Positions 15,776 through 24,518 of a stretch of DNA of 64,000 nucleotides are shown piece by piece (within the stretch, counting starts at the first letter, position 1; every line of letters begins with the position of its first letter). The notes under the pieces are model-generated. The model ran no database searches. It was not told where the DNA came from and worked only from the letters and a program-made list of their open reading frames with translations. A program made the translations under genes and the position numbers. Source of the stretch: an uncultured Helicobacteraceae bacterium (lineage in GTDB: Bacteria > Campylobacterota > Campylobacteria > Campylobacterales > Helicobacteraceae); assembly GCA_910578285.1 (NCBI GenBank), contig CAJTQL010000003.1, forward strand, positions 73,743-137,742, given 5' to 3'.

Positions 15776-17227
15776 ATGTATGCAAAAAATGAGCAAATTA
15801 AAGAGCAATATCATCAGGCAGTCAAGATAGGTTTGAACGATGAACAATTACGTACCAATCTCTTAAATGCTATGGATACTCTTCGGGGAAATCGCAAAAA
15901 ATTGATTCAAAATCGCTATACAGATTGGAACGATTTACGCAACAAAGCAAAAGAGCTCAAACAAAAAAATTTACGCAAACTCGATAAAAACTTGGAGCTT
16001 TTTGAGCAAAATGCGACACGTAATGGAATCCAAGTGCATTGGGCAAATGATGGCAATGAAGCAAATCAAATCATCTATGAAATTATGTTGCGCAAAGGCA
16101 TTCAGAAAGTCCTCAAAGGCAAATCGATGGCAAGCGAGGAGATTCATTTTAATAAATTCTTAGAATCTAAGGGTTTTCAAGCGATTGAAACTGATTTGGG
16201 CGAGCTCATTTTGCAGCTTTTGGGTGAGATTCCTGTGCATATTGTTGTGCCTGCTATCCATAAAAATCGCTATGAAATTGGTGAATTATTCCACAAAAAA
16301 CTCGAAGCACAGCTTGAAAGTGAGCCAGAAAAGCTGAATGCAATCGCTCGCAAACATTTGCGCAAAGAGTTTGAGGGATTTAAGATGGGCTTGAGCGGCG
16401 TGAATTTTGCAATTGCAAATGAGGGCGCTATTTGGCTGATTGAAAACGAGGGCAATGGGCGGATGAGCACAACAGCGCCCGATATTCATGTTGCCATTTG
16501 TGGGATTGAAAAAGTTGTTGAAAGCTTTGAAGATGCCTCGATTCTTGATAGCTTACTAGCGACATCAGCTGTCGGTGCACCGATTACCTGCTATAATAAT
16601 ATCATCACATCGCCACGTAAAGAGGGTGAGAAAGATGGACCAATAGAAATGCATATTGTTTTGCTTGATAATAACCGCTCGAATATGCTCAAAGATGAGT
16701 ATTATTATCGCGCGATGAGCTGCATTCGCTGTGGGAGCTGCCTCAACCATTGTCCTGTATATGATAAAATCGGCGGGCATGCCTATCTTAGCACCTATCC
16801 CGGACCCATTGGCGAGGTGATTACGCCCCAACTCTTTGGAATCAATACCTGCTCACCTATGCTCGATTTATGTTCGCTTTGTGGGCGATGTAGCGAAGTG
16901 TGTCCTGTCGAGATTCCGCTTGCAGAACTCATTCGCGATTTGCGCAGTGAGCGCGTGGGGCAGGGGCGCAAGACAATCGTGGGTAATGATGGCAGCACGC
17001 AAAATCAAAGTGAGATAGCCCAGATGAAGAACTTTACATCAGCTGCAACGAGCCCTATTAAGTGGCGCGTTGGAATCTCGCTTGTTGGCAGGCTTGGATT
17101 TTTGGGACGCTATGTTGCGCCCTATCTTCCTTTGGTCAAACATTGGGTGCGCTATCGCGAGTTTCCAACGATTCAGGGTGGATTGCATGCAAAAGTGGCA
17201 AATATGCAAGGAGTGATTTATGAGTAA
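15776..17227 (+). CDS. lutB: lactate utilisation protein B (ferredoxin-domain subunit)
   Basis: 483 residues. The LUD domain occupies about 60-290 (HWANDGNEANQIIYEIMLRKGIQKVLKGKSMASEEIH), followed by two four-Cys [4Fe-4S] motifs, CIRCGSCLNHCPVYDKIGGHAY and CSLCGRCSEVCPVEIPL, and a C-terminal helical tail. This matches LutB/YkgF in order and length. It is the electron-carrying subunit of the non-flavin lactate dehydrogenase. ATG follows AAAGGATAGAGA, 23 bp after lutA; its stop overlaps lutC by 8 bp. Confidence 0.95.
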   Translation: MYAKNEQIKEQYHQAVKIGLNDEQLRTNLLNAMDTLRGNRKKLIQNRYTDWNDLRNKAKELKQKNLRKLDKNLELFEQNATRNGIQVHWANDGNEANQIIYEIMLRKGIQKVLKGKSMASEEIHFNKFLESKGFQAIETDLGELILQLLGEIPVHIVVPAIHKNRYEIGELFHKKLEAQLESEPEKLNAIARKHLRKEFEGFKMGLSGVNFAIANEGAIWLIENEGNGRMSTTAPDIHVAICGIEKVVESFEDASILDSLLATSAVGAPITCYNNIITSPRKEGEKDGPIEMHIVLLDNNRSNMLKDEYYYRAMSCIRCGSCLNHCPVYDKIGGHAYLSTYPGPIGEVITPQLFGINTCSPMLDLCSLCGRCSEVCPVEIPLAELIRDLRSERVGQGRKTIVGNDGSTQNQSEIAQMKNFTSAATSPIKWRVGISLVGRLGFLGRYVAPYLPLVKHWVRYREFPTIQGGLHAKVANMQGVIYE

Positions 17228-17879
17228 TGCAAGAGAAACAATCCTAAGTCGTGTGCGCGAATCGATTAGAATGAATTGCCATATTCCCGATTCTGCACCA
17301 CATTTTAATGGAGCAATCAAGCTTGAATTTGACGGGGATTTGTATCAAAATTTTAAAGTCAATCAAGAGAATAATAAGGCTGTGATTATCGAAACAGAAA
17401 AAGAAAATCTTGCCCAAACTCTCAATAGCATTTTGCAAGAAAATGAGTCTAAAGACGTGCTATATAATCCCGATATTGATATGGATTGTGCTCAATTAGA
17501 GGGTTGCAATTTTATTCCCTACACACAAGCTGTCGACACATTCCGCAAGAAGCTTTTTCAGATTGATACGTCTATCGTGCAAGCGCGTTGCGGTGTGGCA
17601 GATTTGGGCATTATTGTGCTGACTTCTAATCCCAATGCACCACGTCTTTCTTCATTGGTTACAAATACATGCATTTATTTGCTCGATAAACGCAATATCG
17701 TGCAACATATCTATGCAGGTATTGAGTTTGCCAAAAAATACGAAAGAGAGCGAAGCGGAACAGATATTTTGCCAAGCAATATTATTATTGTCGCTGGACC
17801 ATCGCGAACGGCAGACATCGAGCTTCAGACGGTGTTTGGTGTGCATGGTCCTCGCAAGACGTATGTGGTGTTGTATTGA
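17220..17879 (+). CDS. lutC: lactate utilisation protein C
   Basis: 219-residue LUD-domain protein. Typical LutC/YkgG elements are VQARCGVADLGIIVLTSNPNAPRLSSLVTNTCIYLL (about 120-155) and the C-terminal GPSRTADIELQTVFGVHGPRKTYVVL. It completes the LutABC complex and has no cluster motif of its own. The start lies within the last codons of lutB. The operon ends 18 bp from the convergent histidine-kinase gene; no strong terminator is visible there. Confidence 0.94.
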   Translation: MSNARETILSRVRESIRMNCHIPDSAPHFNGAIKLEFDGDLYQNFKVNQENNKAVIIETEKENLAQTLNSILQENESKDVLYNPDIDMDCAQLEGCNFIPYTQAVDTFRKKLFQIDTSIVQARCGVADLGIIVLTSNPNAPRLSSLVTNTCIYLLDKRNIVQHIYAGIEFAKKYERERSGTDILPSNIIIVAGPSRTADIELQTVFGVHGPRKTYVVLY

Positions 17880-17897
17880 CATAAAAAGATGTTAAAG

Positions 17898-19112
17898 TTA
17901 AAGTTCCCTTTTAAATCCTTCAATACGCAAACAATGGTATCCATTTTCATAATGATAGCCAAGCGTTAAATGGTGTAGCTCTAAAATGGTGCGCACAATA
18001 CTAAGTCCAAGCCCATAACCTCTTGCTTGCTGCGAATCGCCTCGCACAAACGGGTCGGTATAGAGGGTAAAGTCTCCATCGAGTGGCTTGCCTTTGTTGC
18101 GCACACAAATCGAATCGTTTTGCACACAAACGATAATGAGTGTGTTCTCTTCACGGTATTTAAGCGCGTTGTCAATCAAATTTTTGAGTGCCACAGCAAG
18201 CCATTCTTTGTCGCCAACAATGGTAAAATCATGTTCAAGCTCGAGTGTGGCAGAATCTTCGTCAGCAAAACTTGCGAGCAAAGCCTCCAAGACAAGCGTT
18301 TGTGCAAAAAATTGTTCTTTTTTGAGAAGCGGCACTCCCTGCAAATATTCAAATGTCAGCAAGTGGTTGGTCAGATGGTCGAGGCTGTCAAAACAAGCTT
18401 TGAGTATCGGCTTTTCTTTTGTGTCTTGCATGATTTCAAGCGCGAGCTTGCCTTTCGCAATCGGTGTGCGCAATTCATGCCCAGCGCTGCGCAAAAGCAA
18501 TTCTTTGCTGCGCAAAAGCGAGGAGATTTTTGTTGCCATATGATTGAAGCTATCAGCGAGTGTGCCGAGCTCATTATTTTGTCGAATTGGAATCCGAATA
18601 TCATAATCGCCCGATTCGAAATGTTGGATATTGCGTGTGAGCTGTTTGATGGGGCGCAAAATCAGATATAGAATAATGTAAAATGCGAGCATAATAAGCA
18701 ATTGGGCAATAAGGAGCAAGTGGATTCCATAATTGTCCCAAAAATCTTGCTGTGTGTTCAAAGAAGCGAGAATAATATCATCAAGATAATTGAGCAAAAG
18801 TCCATATTCATTTTCGCGTGACCAAATCACCATTTCACCAAAGATACTATTTTCAAAATATAAAATTTGTGCTCCAAGAGGAATCAACCCCCCGAGCTTG
18901 ATGTGATACCCCTTTTCTGCGAGTCCGTCTTTGACACGTACAACATCGCCTTTAATCAATGCGAGATAGAGTGGGCGAATGTCGTTGAGTATTTGGTTAA
19001 GCTGCAACGATTGATCATGTTCATCAAGCAATTGTTCGCTTCTAATGGAGAGAATGAGGATAATTGTACTTGACAACACTACAAGTAGCAGAATCTGCCG
19101 AAAAATCGACAT
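17898..19112 (-). CDS. ArsS/CpxA-type sensor histidine kinase
   Basis: 404 residues. TM1 at about 5-24, a periplasmic sensor of roughly 105 residues, TM2 at about 131-152, a HAMP region (150-200), a DHp domain with SAGHELRTPIAKGKLAL (phosphorylated His212), and a catalytic domain with NLIDNALKY and GYGLGLSIVRTILE. It resembles the acid-responsive ArsS of H. pylori and CprS-type kinases. The spy-like gene upstream also suggests CpxA-like envelope sensing. The gene starts 8 bp after its response regulator. Signal unknown; acid, envelope misfolding or oxidants are possible. Confidence 0.88.
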   Translation of the reverse strand: MSIFRQILLLVVLSSTIILILSIRSEQLLDEHDQSLQLNQILNDIRPLYLALIKGDVVRVKDGLAEKGYHIKLGGLIPLGAQILYFENSIFGEMVIWSRENEYGLLLNYLDDIILASLNTQQDFWDNYGIHLLLIAQLLIMLAFYIILYLILRPIKQLTRNIQHFESGDYDIRIPIRQNNELGTLADSFNHMATKISSLLRSKELLLRSAGHELRTPIAKGKLALEIMQDTKEKPILKACFDSLDHLTNHLLTFEYLQGVPLLKKEQFFAQTLVLEALLASFADEDSATLELEHDFTIVGDKEWLAVALKNLIDNALKYREENTLIIVCVQNDSICVRNKGKPLDGDFTLYTDPFVRGDSQQARGYGLGLSIVRTILELHHLTLGYHYENGYHCLRIEGFKREL

Positions 19113-19120
19113 AATCCCCC

Positions 19121-19789
19121 CTAACCAATAAATTTATAGCCAATACCCCAGACCGATTTGATATAGCGAGGTTGTTTGACATCATCGCCAAGTTTTGTAC
19201 GTAGATTAGAAACATGTGTGTCAACGCTGCGTGAATAGCTGCTTTCGTGGATATTTTTAATCATGCTTGCAAGCGTTTCTCGGCTCACAGGTTCGCCCTT
19301 TTTGCGAACCAAAAGCAATAAGATATCGCGCTCTGTTGGTGTGAGGTCTAGCAGATGATTGCCAAGATAGATTTCTTTTTTTGTATAATCAATGCGCAAA
19401 TCGCCGATTTCTGAAATCTCTTGTTTATTACGGCGCAAAAGAGCATTGATTCGCAATACGAGCTCGCGCGGTTCATAGGGTTTTGCTAAATAATCATCAG
19501 CGCCAAGCTCAAAGCCCAAGATTTTATTGCCTAAATCGCCTCGCGCTGATGAAATGATAATCGGCGTTGTACAAATTTTACGAATCTCTCTGCACAAATC
19601 CAGCCCGTCCATTTCGGGCAACATCAAATCAAGCACGAGAACATCAAACTTTTTGGGCTCTCTACGCAACAAACTCAATGCTTGTATAGGCGAAACAAGC
19701 GCTTGTACGTGAATCTCAAACCCTGCAAGATAGGTTGCAATGAGTTCTTGCATTGCCATATCATCTTCAACAAGCAAGAGTTTTATCAT
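19121..19789 (-). CDS. OmpR-family response regulator (ArsR/CpxR type)
   Basis: 222 residues from ATG 19789, which overlaps the upstream stop as ATGA. The receiver domain has the acidic pair E8-D9-D10, phosphorylated D54 in LVLDLMLPEMDG, a Ser of SSARGD, and the Lys of DYLAKPYEPREL. The C-terminal winged helix (about 130-222) shows LDLTPTERDILLLLVRKKGEPVSRETL and VDTHVSNLRTKLGDD, with RYIKSVWGIGYKF at the end. It acts with the kinase at 17898-19112. All key receiver residues are present, so it should be phosphorylatable. Confidence 0.92.
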   Translation of the reverse strand: MIKLLLVEDDMAMQELIATYLAGFEIHVQALVSPIQALSLLRREPKKFDVLVLDLMLPEMDGLDLCREIRKICTTPIIISSARGDLGNKILGFELGADDYLAKPYEPRELVLRINALLRRNKQEISEIGDLRIDYTKKEIYLGNHLLDLTPTERDILLLLVRKKGEPVSRETLASMIKNIHESSYSRSVDTHVSNLRTKLGDDVKQPRYIKSVWGIGYKFIG

Positions 19790-20220
19790 CGGCGAATACT
19801 CCATTCTTCGATATTGCGCGCAAAAATCTCACGTTGTTTTGGTGAGAGAATAGCGTGGATTTTTTGAAAAAAATCCCGCTCAACTTCTATGCGGTGCTTT
19901 TCAATTTTTAAAGCTTGATTTTTGTAATATTCGAAGTCATAGGTATTGTGGTCAAAAAGATTGCGATTGAGGACAAAAAGATGTGTATAGTCGGCTTGGA
20001 TAAAGCGGTTTTGCAAGCGATAATTGCGCAAAATTTTGCGAAAAACCTCGAGCTGCTCGGGCGAAAGATGAAGCTTTTCTTGCCAATCATAATGATAGAT
20101 AGGAACGTTTTTGTCTATGGTAACATTCGCAGCTTTCGTGGGGGTGCGTGCGCTCGTGTTGCTATCTGCAAAGCCTAATCCAATGAGCAACAAAGCTCCT
20201 ATCAAACTTCGAATCATCAT
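19786..20220 (-). CDS. periplasmic Spy/CpxP-like protein
   Basis: 144 residues: signal peptide (MMIRSLIGALLLIGLGFADS), a short linker, then a helical body with two LTxxQ-like motifs, LSPEQLEVFRKILRNY near residue 51 and LSPKQREIFARNIEEW near the C-terminus. In Spy and CpxP these motifs mark an antiparallel helical cradle that acts as an ATP-independent chaperone or dampens CpxA. Its place directly upstream of, and overlapping, a two-component pair argues for the CpxP-like role. The start overlaps the usp stop. The family is assigned from motif and layout, not an alignment. Confidence 0.75.
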   Translation of the reverse strand: MMIRSLIGALLLIGLGFADSNTSARTPTKAANVTIDKNVPIYHYDWQEKLHLSPEQLEVFRKILRNYRLQNRFIQADYTHLFVLNRNLFDHNTYDFEYYKNQALKIEKHRIEVERDFFQKIHAILSPKQREIFARNIEEWSIRR

Positions 20221-20627
20221 TTGACAAGCAAGACCGGAATTGGAGCTTTGGTGATAAAGTCATCTTGGTTGGAAGAAAAGATTTTATTGAAAAACGAATC
20301 CGTGCTTCTACCGATGACAAGCAAGTCATAATCCTTGACTTCTTCGAGCACCTGCTGCACTGGCTCTCCCTCTTTGAGGAGCATTGTGGGTTTGTGATTC
20401 TTAGATGCGAAGAGGCTTTCGAATTTCCCCATTGTCTCTTTAGCACGTTGCTCTTCTGAATCTTGTCCTTCATCATACGAGGCAAGGACAGCATCGCCAT
20501 AGAGGACAAAGTCTGCTTTGATGTGAATGAGGGTAAAGGCATAGTCTGTTGTGAAAAAATCGACAAGAAATTGTGCAGCACGCTCACATTCAGGCGTATC
20601 ATCAATGGCAAACAAAACCTTTTTCAT
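20217..20627 (-). CDS. universal stress protein (UspA family)
   Basis: 136-residue single Usp domain. It starts MKKVLFAIDDTPECERAAQFLVDF and ends in YDLLVIGRSTDSFFNKIFSSNQDDFITKAPIPVLLVK, where the G-R-S-x9-G-type ATP loop of ATP-binding members is degraded (no GxxGxxxxS), so it probably belongs to the non-nucleotide-binding UspA subgroup. First gene of the usp-spy-regulator-kinase operon, with a TATAAT box 30 bp upstream. Likely role: cytoplasmic stress survival. Confidence 0.88.
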   Translation of the reverse strand: MKKVLFAIDDTPECERAAQFLVDFFTTDYAFTLIHIKADFVLYGDAVLASYDEGQDSEEQRAKETMGKFESLFASKNHKPTMLLKEGEPVQQVLEEVKDYDLLVIGRSTDSFFNKIFSSNQDDFITKAPIPVLLVK

Positions 20628-20656
20628 AAATCCTCCTTGACAAATGATTGGGCATT

Positions 20657-20662
20657 ATTATA
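20657..20662 (-). promoter_or_regulatory. -10 box for the usp-spy-two-component operon
   Basis: TATAAT on the minus strand in the 40-bp gap upstream of the universal stress protein gene. Confidence 0.5.
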
Positions 20663-20667
20663 GCGAA

Positions 20668-21234
20668 TCATTTCACAATTGCGCTAATAGCTTTGAAATG
20701 TGTATCTTTGCAGCCTAGCATGGAGCCAAAGATAAAGGTTTCTGTTGGGAGAAGAGTTGCGCCTTTTTGTGCCAACGCGCGGATTGCAAGATTGTGGCAC
20801 AAAATGTCGCGCGAGCTGCAGCTATCAGCGAGGATAATGGTTTCATAGCCGAGTTTGAGCGCATGTATGGCGCTTTGAAAGACGCAAACATGGGATTCGA
20901 TTCCGAACAAAACAAGCGTTTTGTAATCGCTTTTGCGCACAAAATGTGCCATTTGTGCGTTGCCAAAAATACTAAACGTTTCCTTTTCAAGCACGGGTGC
21001 TTCGCCATATTCGAGTGCGGTTTTGCCCAAACCTTTGGGGTATTGTTCGCTCACAAGCATAGGCAATCCAAGCTCGGCAGAGGCTTTGAGAATCTTCGTT
21101 GCATTTGCAAGCACACGCTCTTTTTCTGCCATCACATTGATGAGCTTCTCTTGGATATCGATACAAACGAGCAATGTTTGATTGCTAAAAAGCGGCGATT
21201 CAACAGGCGTTTTGGATTTTTTGGAATGCGACAT
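20668..21234 (-). CDS. isochorismatase-family cysteine hydrolase
   Basis: 188 residues. The catalytic triad of the isochorismatase-like fold is present: D26 in LLVCIDIQEKL, K84 in VLEKETFSIF and C117 in LFGIESHVCV, with the usual cis-peptide segment just before the Cys. Related enzymes are nicotinamidases, YcaC and N-carbamoyl hydrolases; the spacing and the GIESHVCVFQSAIHAL motif look closest to the YcaC/hydrolase group than to PncA, but the substrate is not clear. It has its own TATAAT (21260-21265 minus) and no operon partner. Confidence 0.85.
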   Translation of the reverse strand: MSHSKKSKTPVESPLFSNQTLLVCIDIQEKLINVMAEKERVLANATKILKASAELGLPMLVSEQYPKGLGKTALEYGEAPVLEKETFSIFGNAQMAHFVRKSDYKTLVLFGIESHVCVFQSAIHALKLGYETIILADSCSSRDILCHNLAIRALAQKGATLLPTETFIFGSMLGCKDTHFKAISAIVK

Positions 21235-21259
21235 GGAAATCTCCTTCTAAAATTTGGAC

Positions 21260-21265
21260 ATTATA
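21260..21265 (-). promoter_or_regulatory. -10 box for the isochorismatase-family gene
   Basis: TATAAT on the minus strand, 25 bp before the ATG at 21234. Confidence 0.5.
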
Positions 21266-21283
21266 CCATAGTTGCAATCAAAC

Positions 21284-21670
21284 TTAACGCATGCGGCTAT
21301 AGAGTTGCGCGAGAATTTGTGATTTGTTGCGTTCAATGCAAGCACGCACAACAGGTGTTGGCATTGGCGAGTTCCAGTTCTTGTCGTTTGGTTCTTTGAA
21401 TTGAATATCGACTTGGTCGCGATTTTGCGCACCTTTGCCATAGTAATGCCGTGCAAAAAGGCGAACCTGTGAATCTGCATGCAAACGTAAATCGTTGATA
21501 ATCAGCTGCCTATCATGCGGTTGCAGCTCTTGGTATGTTGTGAAAAAAACCATAACGCCTTGCGAACGTGAAATTTCGTCATTCCAACCCTTTGCCCAAA
21601 GCGTTCCGCTAAGGAATGCAAACAAGAGAATGATGAGCGCGAGGATAACTTTTGTACGTTTCTTTGCCAT
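21284..21670 (-). CDS. small secreted or membrane-anchored hypothetical protein
   Basis: 128 residues from ATG 21670, chosen for AAAAAGGAGAACACA ahead of it; an upstream in-frame ATG has no such site. A basic start and one hydrophobic segment (VILALIILLFAFLSGTLWAKG, about 7-27) indicate export or anchoring. The mature part has HDRQLIINDLRLHADSQVRLFARHYYGKGAQ and Cys near the end (VVRACIERNK). I do not recognise a family. It follows murE on the same strand after about 65 bp. Confidence 0.65.
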   Translation of the reverse strand: MAKKRTKVILALIILLFAFLSGTLWAKGWNDEISRSQGVMVFFTTYQELQPHDRQLIINDLRLHADSQVRLFARHYYGKGAQNRDQVDIQFKEPNDKNWNSPMPTPVVRACIERNKSQILAQLYSRMR

Positions 21671-21735
21671 TGTGTTCTCCTTTTTGCAATGTGGAAGCAA
21701 AAAGGATTCCATGGTTCTTGTTTTCGTTATTTAGA

Positions 21736-23040
21736 CTATTGTTTGAAAAATGCGGCGACAATCTCGGCATCGTTGCAGGCAATGCGTTTGTCCGCAAGAA
21801 TCTGTTCGTTTTCATCACCCTTGCCAAGAATGAGCAGCACATCATCAGGAGCAAGTGCAGCAATCGCGCGATAAATCGCCTGCCTACGGTCGGGCTCAAC
21901 GACACACTTTGACGTATCGTAGATTCCGCTTAGAATCTCATCGAGGATTGCCTGCGGTGATTCGGTGCGCGGGTTGTCGTTGGTGAGATAGATCTTGGTA
22001 GCGTATTTTTCGGCAATCGCACCCATTTTGGGGCGCTTGCTTGTGTCTCTATCGCCCCCTGCACCAAAGACAACGACTATATTGCGATGCAAAAACGATT
22101 CAAAGATTTGGCGCATTCCGTCTTCGGTGTGGGCAAAGTCGACAATGATGAGTGGATTGGAATGCACAATCTCCATTCTACCCTTCACGCCGCCGAAGTT
22201 TTCGGCAAGCGCAACAATACGTTCTAGCGCAGCATTGGTGAGCAGATGCACAGCCGCAACAGCGGCGAGCAGGTTGTAGAGATTGTGTCGCCCAAAAAGC
22301 GGCGAGAATAGCGACATATTTTGACGCGAATGTATGATTTGCGCGCTAATGCCGTCTTTGAAAGAATAGGCAGCGATAGAATATGTTGCTGGGGTTTCGA
22401 TGGCGTATGTGCGCATGTTTGCTGGGTTGGGTGTAGCACGCGATTCGTCTTTGTTGATGAGCTTGAGTGTCGAATCGCTAAAAAATGCGTTTTTTGTCGC
22501 GACATATTCTGTCGTAGTCTTATGGAAGTCTAAGTGGTCGCTTGTGATGTTGGTGAGAATCTTGAGTGCAAATTCTAAGCCCTCGATGCGGTTTTGGGCA
22601 ATCGCATGCGAGCTCACTTCCATAATAAAAAAATCACATTTGTGCTGCTTTGCCTCGAGTAAAAAGGCAAAAATCTCAAAAATAGGCGGTGTGGTGAGCG
22701 ATTTGTGAGCGATTTGTTGGTTGTTGATAAAGAATCCGCGCGTGCCAAGCAAAGCGACAGAATAGCCCAAATCGAGCAGAATCGAATAGATTGCCGCTGC
22801 TGTTGTGGTTTTGCCATTTGTGCCCGTGATTCCGACAATGCGCGCAAAGGGCGCAAAATGTTCCCATAAAAAACGTGGTGAGACAAAATGCGTGCAACCA
22901 CGTTCGCGTGCCTGTTGTTCGTATTTTTGATTGAGCTGTGTGCGCAAAAATGCGCCCTTGCTATCGAGAATGCGCGAATCATCTGTGATATAGGTAAATG
23001 CAGCATTCTCAATGGGAATCTTGCGTACGTGTGAGTTCAT
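21736..23040 (-). CDS. murE: UDP-MurNAc-tripeptide synthetase (meso-DAP adding)
   Basis: 434 residues, a little shorter than E. coli MurE because the N-terminal domain is trimmed, as in Helicobacter. ATP loop VGITGTNGKTTTAAAIYSIL near residue 68, a central-domain Lys region, and a C-terminal domain with LTNDNPRTESPQAIL. The DNPR motif selects meso-diaminopimelate over lysine. It adds DAP to UDP-MurNAc-L-Ala-D-Glu in the cytoplasm for peptidoglycan. The start overlaps the preceding gene by 4 bp; gene order murE-hypothetical-NFU is one I recall from H. pylori. Confidence 0.95.
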   Translation of the reverse strand: MNSHVRKIPIENAAFTYITDDSRILDSKGAFLRTQLNQKYEQQARERGCTHFVSPRFLWEHFAPFARIVGITGTNGKTTTAAAIYSILLDLGYSVALLGTRGFFINNQQIAHKSLTTPPIFEIFAFLLEAKQHKCDFFIMEVSSHAIAQNRIEGLEFALKILTNITSDHLDFHKTTTEYVATKNAFFSDSTLKLINKDESRATPNPANMRTYAIETPATYSIAAYSFKDGISAQIIHSRQNMSLFSPLFGRHNLYNLLAAVAAVHLLTNAALERIVALAENFGGVKGRMEIVHSNPLIIVDFAHTEDGMRQIFESFLHRNIVVVFGAGGDRDTSKRPKMGAIAEKYATKIYLTNDNPRTESPQAILDEILSGIYDTSKCVVEPDRRQAIYRAIAALAPDDVLLILGKGDENEQILADKRIACNDAEIVAAFFKQ

Positions 23041-23639
23041 TGCGCATTCAAGATTTTGGAGCAGATTTCTCCCATTTTAGAATCAAAGCTCATTTTGTCA
23101 TAGACTTCGTCCAGATAGACGAGCGCCATTTGGGCAAAGCCATGCTCAACCAAGATTTCTAAAAACTCGATAAATTCTTCGCGGCTTGTGAGAATGATTC
23201 GTGTGCTAAAAATCATATCTTCACATGCTTCTTTGAAGTTGTTGCTTTGCTCTAAATGTTTTTTGAAATCGCTATACAAAATACCATCGTTGCGGTCGAT
23301 ATTTAGGGCATTAATGATTTGCGTCATTGCCGCCATTTTGCTCAAATTGCCATCAAAACTTTCGACAAGATTGAGTAAGATTTTATCAGCACCTGCGCGA
23401 TTTTCACGTTTTAAAACTTGATAATAATCATAAAGCGCCTTGCTCTCTGTTTCATAATCAGCTGCTAAATCGGCAAGCAGCAAGCCGACATGGCTTTCTG
23501 TGTCGCTTTGTTGGAGCACCATTGCGTTAGAGTATTGTTTGAGAGATTCTTCATAATTGCCTCGTAGAAATGCATTTTCTGCTCGTTTTTTTAATGTGTT
23601 TAAGAGTCGCTTTTCATTGTGTGCTAAAGACTTTTCCAT
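23037..23639 (-). CDS. TPR-like helical hypothetical protein
   Basis: 200 residues, all helical, no signal peptide. The N-terminal AENAFLRGNYEESLKQYSNAMVLQQSDTESHVGLLLADL looks like one and a half tetratricopeptide repeats; the rest (about 70-200) continues as helix pairs. It probably binds a partner protein. It lies between NFU (16-bp overlap) and murE (4-bp overlap), so translation is coupled. A homologue at this place is recalled from H. pylori but without known function. Confidence 0.75.
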   Translation of the reverse strand: MEKSLAHNEKRLLNTLKKRAENAFLRGNYEESLKQYSNAMVLQQSDTESHVGLLLADLAADYETESKALYDYYQVLKRENRAGADKILLNLVESFDGNLSKMAAMTQIINALNIDRNDGILYSDFKKHLEQSNNFKEACEDMIFSTRIILTSREEFIEFLEILVEHGFAQMALVYLDEVYDKMSFDSKMGEICSKILNAQ

Positions 23640-23899
23640 TGTTCCTCCATACCATGTGGGACATTGACAACTTCAATGTCTGGGTGTAGTTCCATTTTCA
23701 ATGCGCGTTCAATGCCGTGTTTGAGTGTCGTTGCGCTGCTTGGGCAGCCTTTGCAAGCTCCTTCGAGGCGAAGATAGACTTTGCCTGAAAGGATTCCGAT
23801 GAGTGTTACATCACCACCATCAAGCAGCAGATGTGGGCGCACTTTTTGCAACACACTCTGCGTGGGGACAAGCAATTCTTCATCGGTAAAAGGTAACAT
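23624..23899 (-). CDS. NifU-like (NFU-domain) Fe-S scaffold protein
   Basis: 91 residues from ATG 23899, chosen for AAAGGAGATTCT before it. A single NFU domain: SVLQKVRPHLLLDGGDVTLIGILSGKVYLRLEGACKGCPSSATTLKHGIERALK. The CKGCPSS motif gives the CxxC that holds a transient [4Fe-4S] cluster for delivery to client enzymes. Clients in this window could include LeuC, the Lut proteins, TtcA and CysH. Overlaps the TPR-like gene. Confidence 0.92.
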   Translation of the reverse strand: MLPFTDEELLVPTQSVLQKVRPHLLLDGGDVTLIGILSGKVYLRLEGACKGCPSSATTLKHGIERALKMELHPDIEVVNVPHGMEEQWKSL

Positions 23900-23921
23900 A
23901 GAATCTCCTTTTGATTCCATT

Positions 23922-24518
23922 TTACTCCATATCGGCTTTTAGAAAGCTTTGCTGAAGTGCTTGCAAAACCGCGCGTGGGTAGAGTTCATATTCGAGTGCA
24001 TGGATTTTTTGCTCGAAGCTTTCAAATGTGGGAGTCTCCTCGCGGTGGAAAGCGGCTTGGTCAATGATTGCGCCGCTATCGAGCTCAACGCTCACCCAAT
24101 GTACGCTTACGCCTGCAATTTTCATATTTGATTCAAAGCTTTCTTTGAGAGCATGCGCTCCCTTAAAAAGCGGTAAAAGCGAAGGGTGAATGTTGATTGC
24201 GGGATAGTGTTGCAAGAAATGAGGGCTAAGAATACGCATAAAGCCTGCCAAAATGCAGAGTTTGGGCGCAAAAGGTTTGAGTGCTTGCAAGAGTTGCGTT
24301 TCAAATTCATGCCGCGTTTTATGGTGATGTGATATAATCAAACAACGTGCACCTAGTGCTTTTGCACGCGTGATTCCATACGCATTTTCATTGTTACACA
24401 GCACAGCACAAACACACAGGCGCAACCCCATAAATTCTTTATGATGGAGCTGCTCATAGAGGTTTTGCATATTGCTACCATTCCCGCTAAAAAGAATGAC
24501 GAGCGGAAAATCACGCAT
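23922..24518 (-). CDS. purN: phosphoribosylglycinamide formyltransferase
   Basis: 198 residues. PurN transfers formyl from 10-formyltetrahydrofolate to GAR, the step after PurD. Marks: VILFSGNGSNMQNLYEQL at the N-terminus, LAGFMRILSPHFLQHYPAINIHPSLLPLFKGAHALKESFES with the catalytic Asn-His pair in NIHPSLLP, and VHWVSVELDSGAIIDQAAF with the catalytic Asp. Usual length. It directly abuts the upstream small gene and precedes NFU. Confidence 0.93.
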   Translation of the reverse strand: MRDFPLVILFSGNGSNMQNLYEQLHHKEFMGLRLCVCAVLCNNENAYGITRAKALGARCLIISHHHKTRHEFETQLLQALKPFAPKLCILAGFMRILSPHFLQHYPAINIHPSLLPLFKGAHALKESFESNMKIAGVSVHWVSVELDSGAIIDQAAFHREETPTFESFEQKIHALEYELYPRAVLQALQQSFLKADME

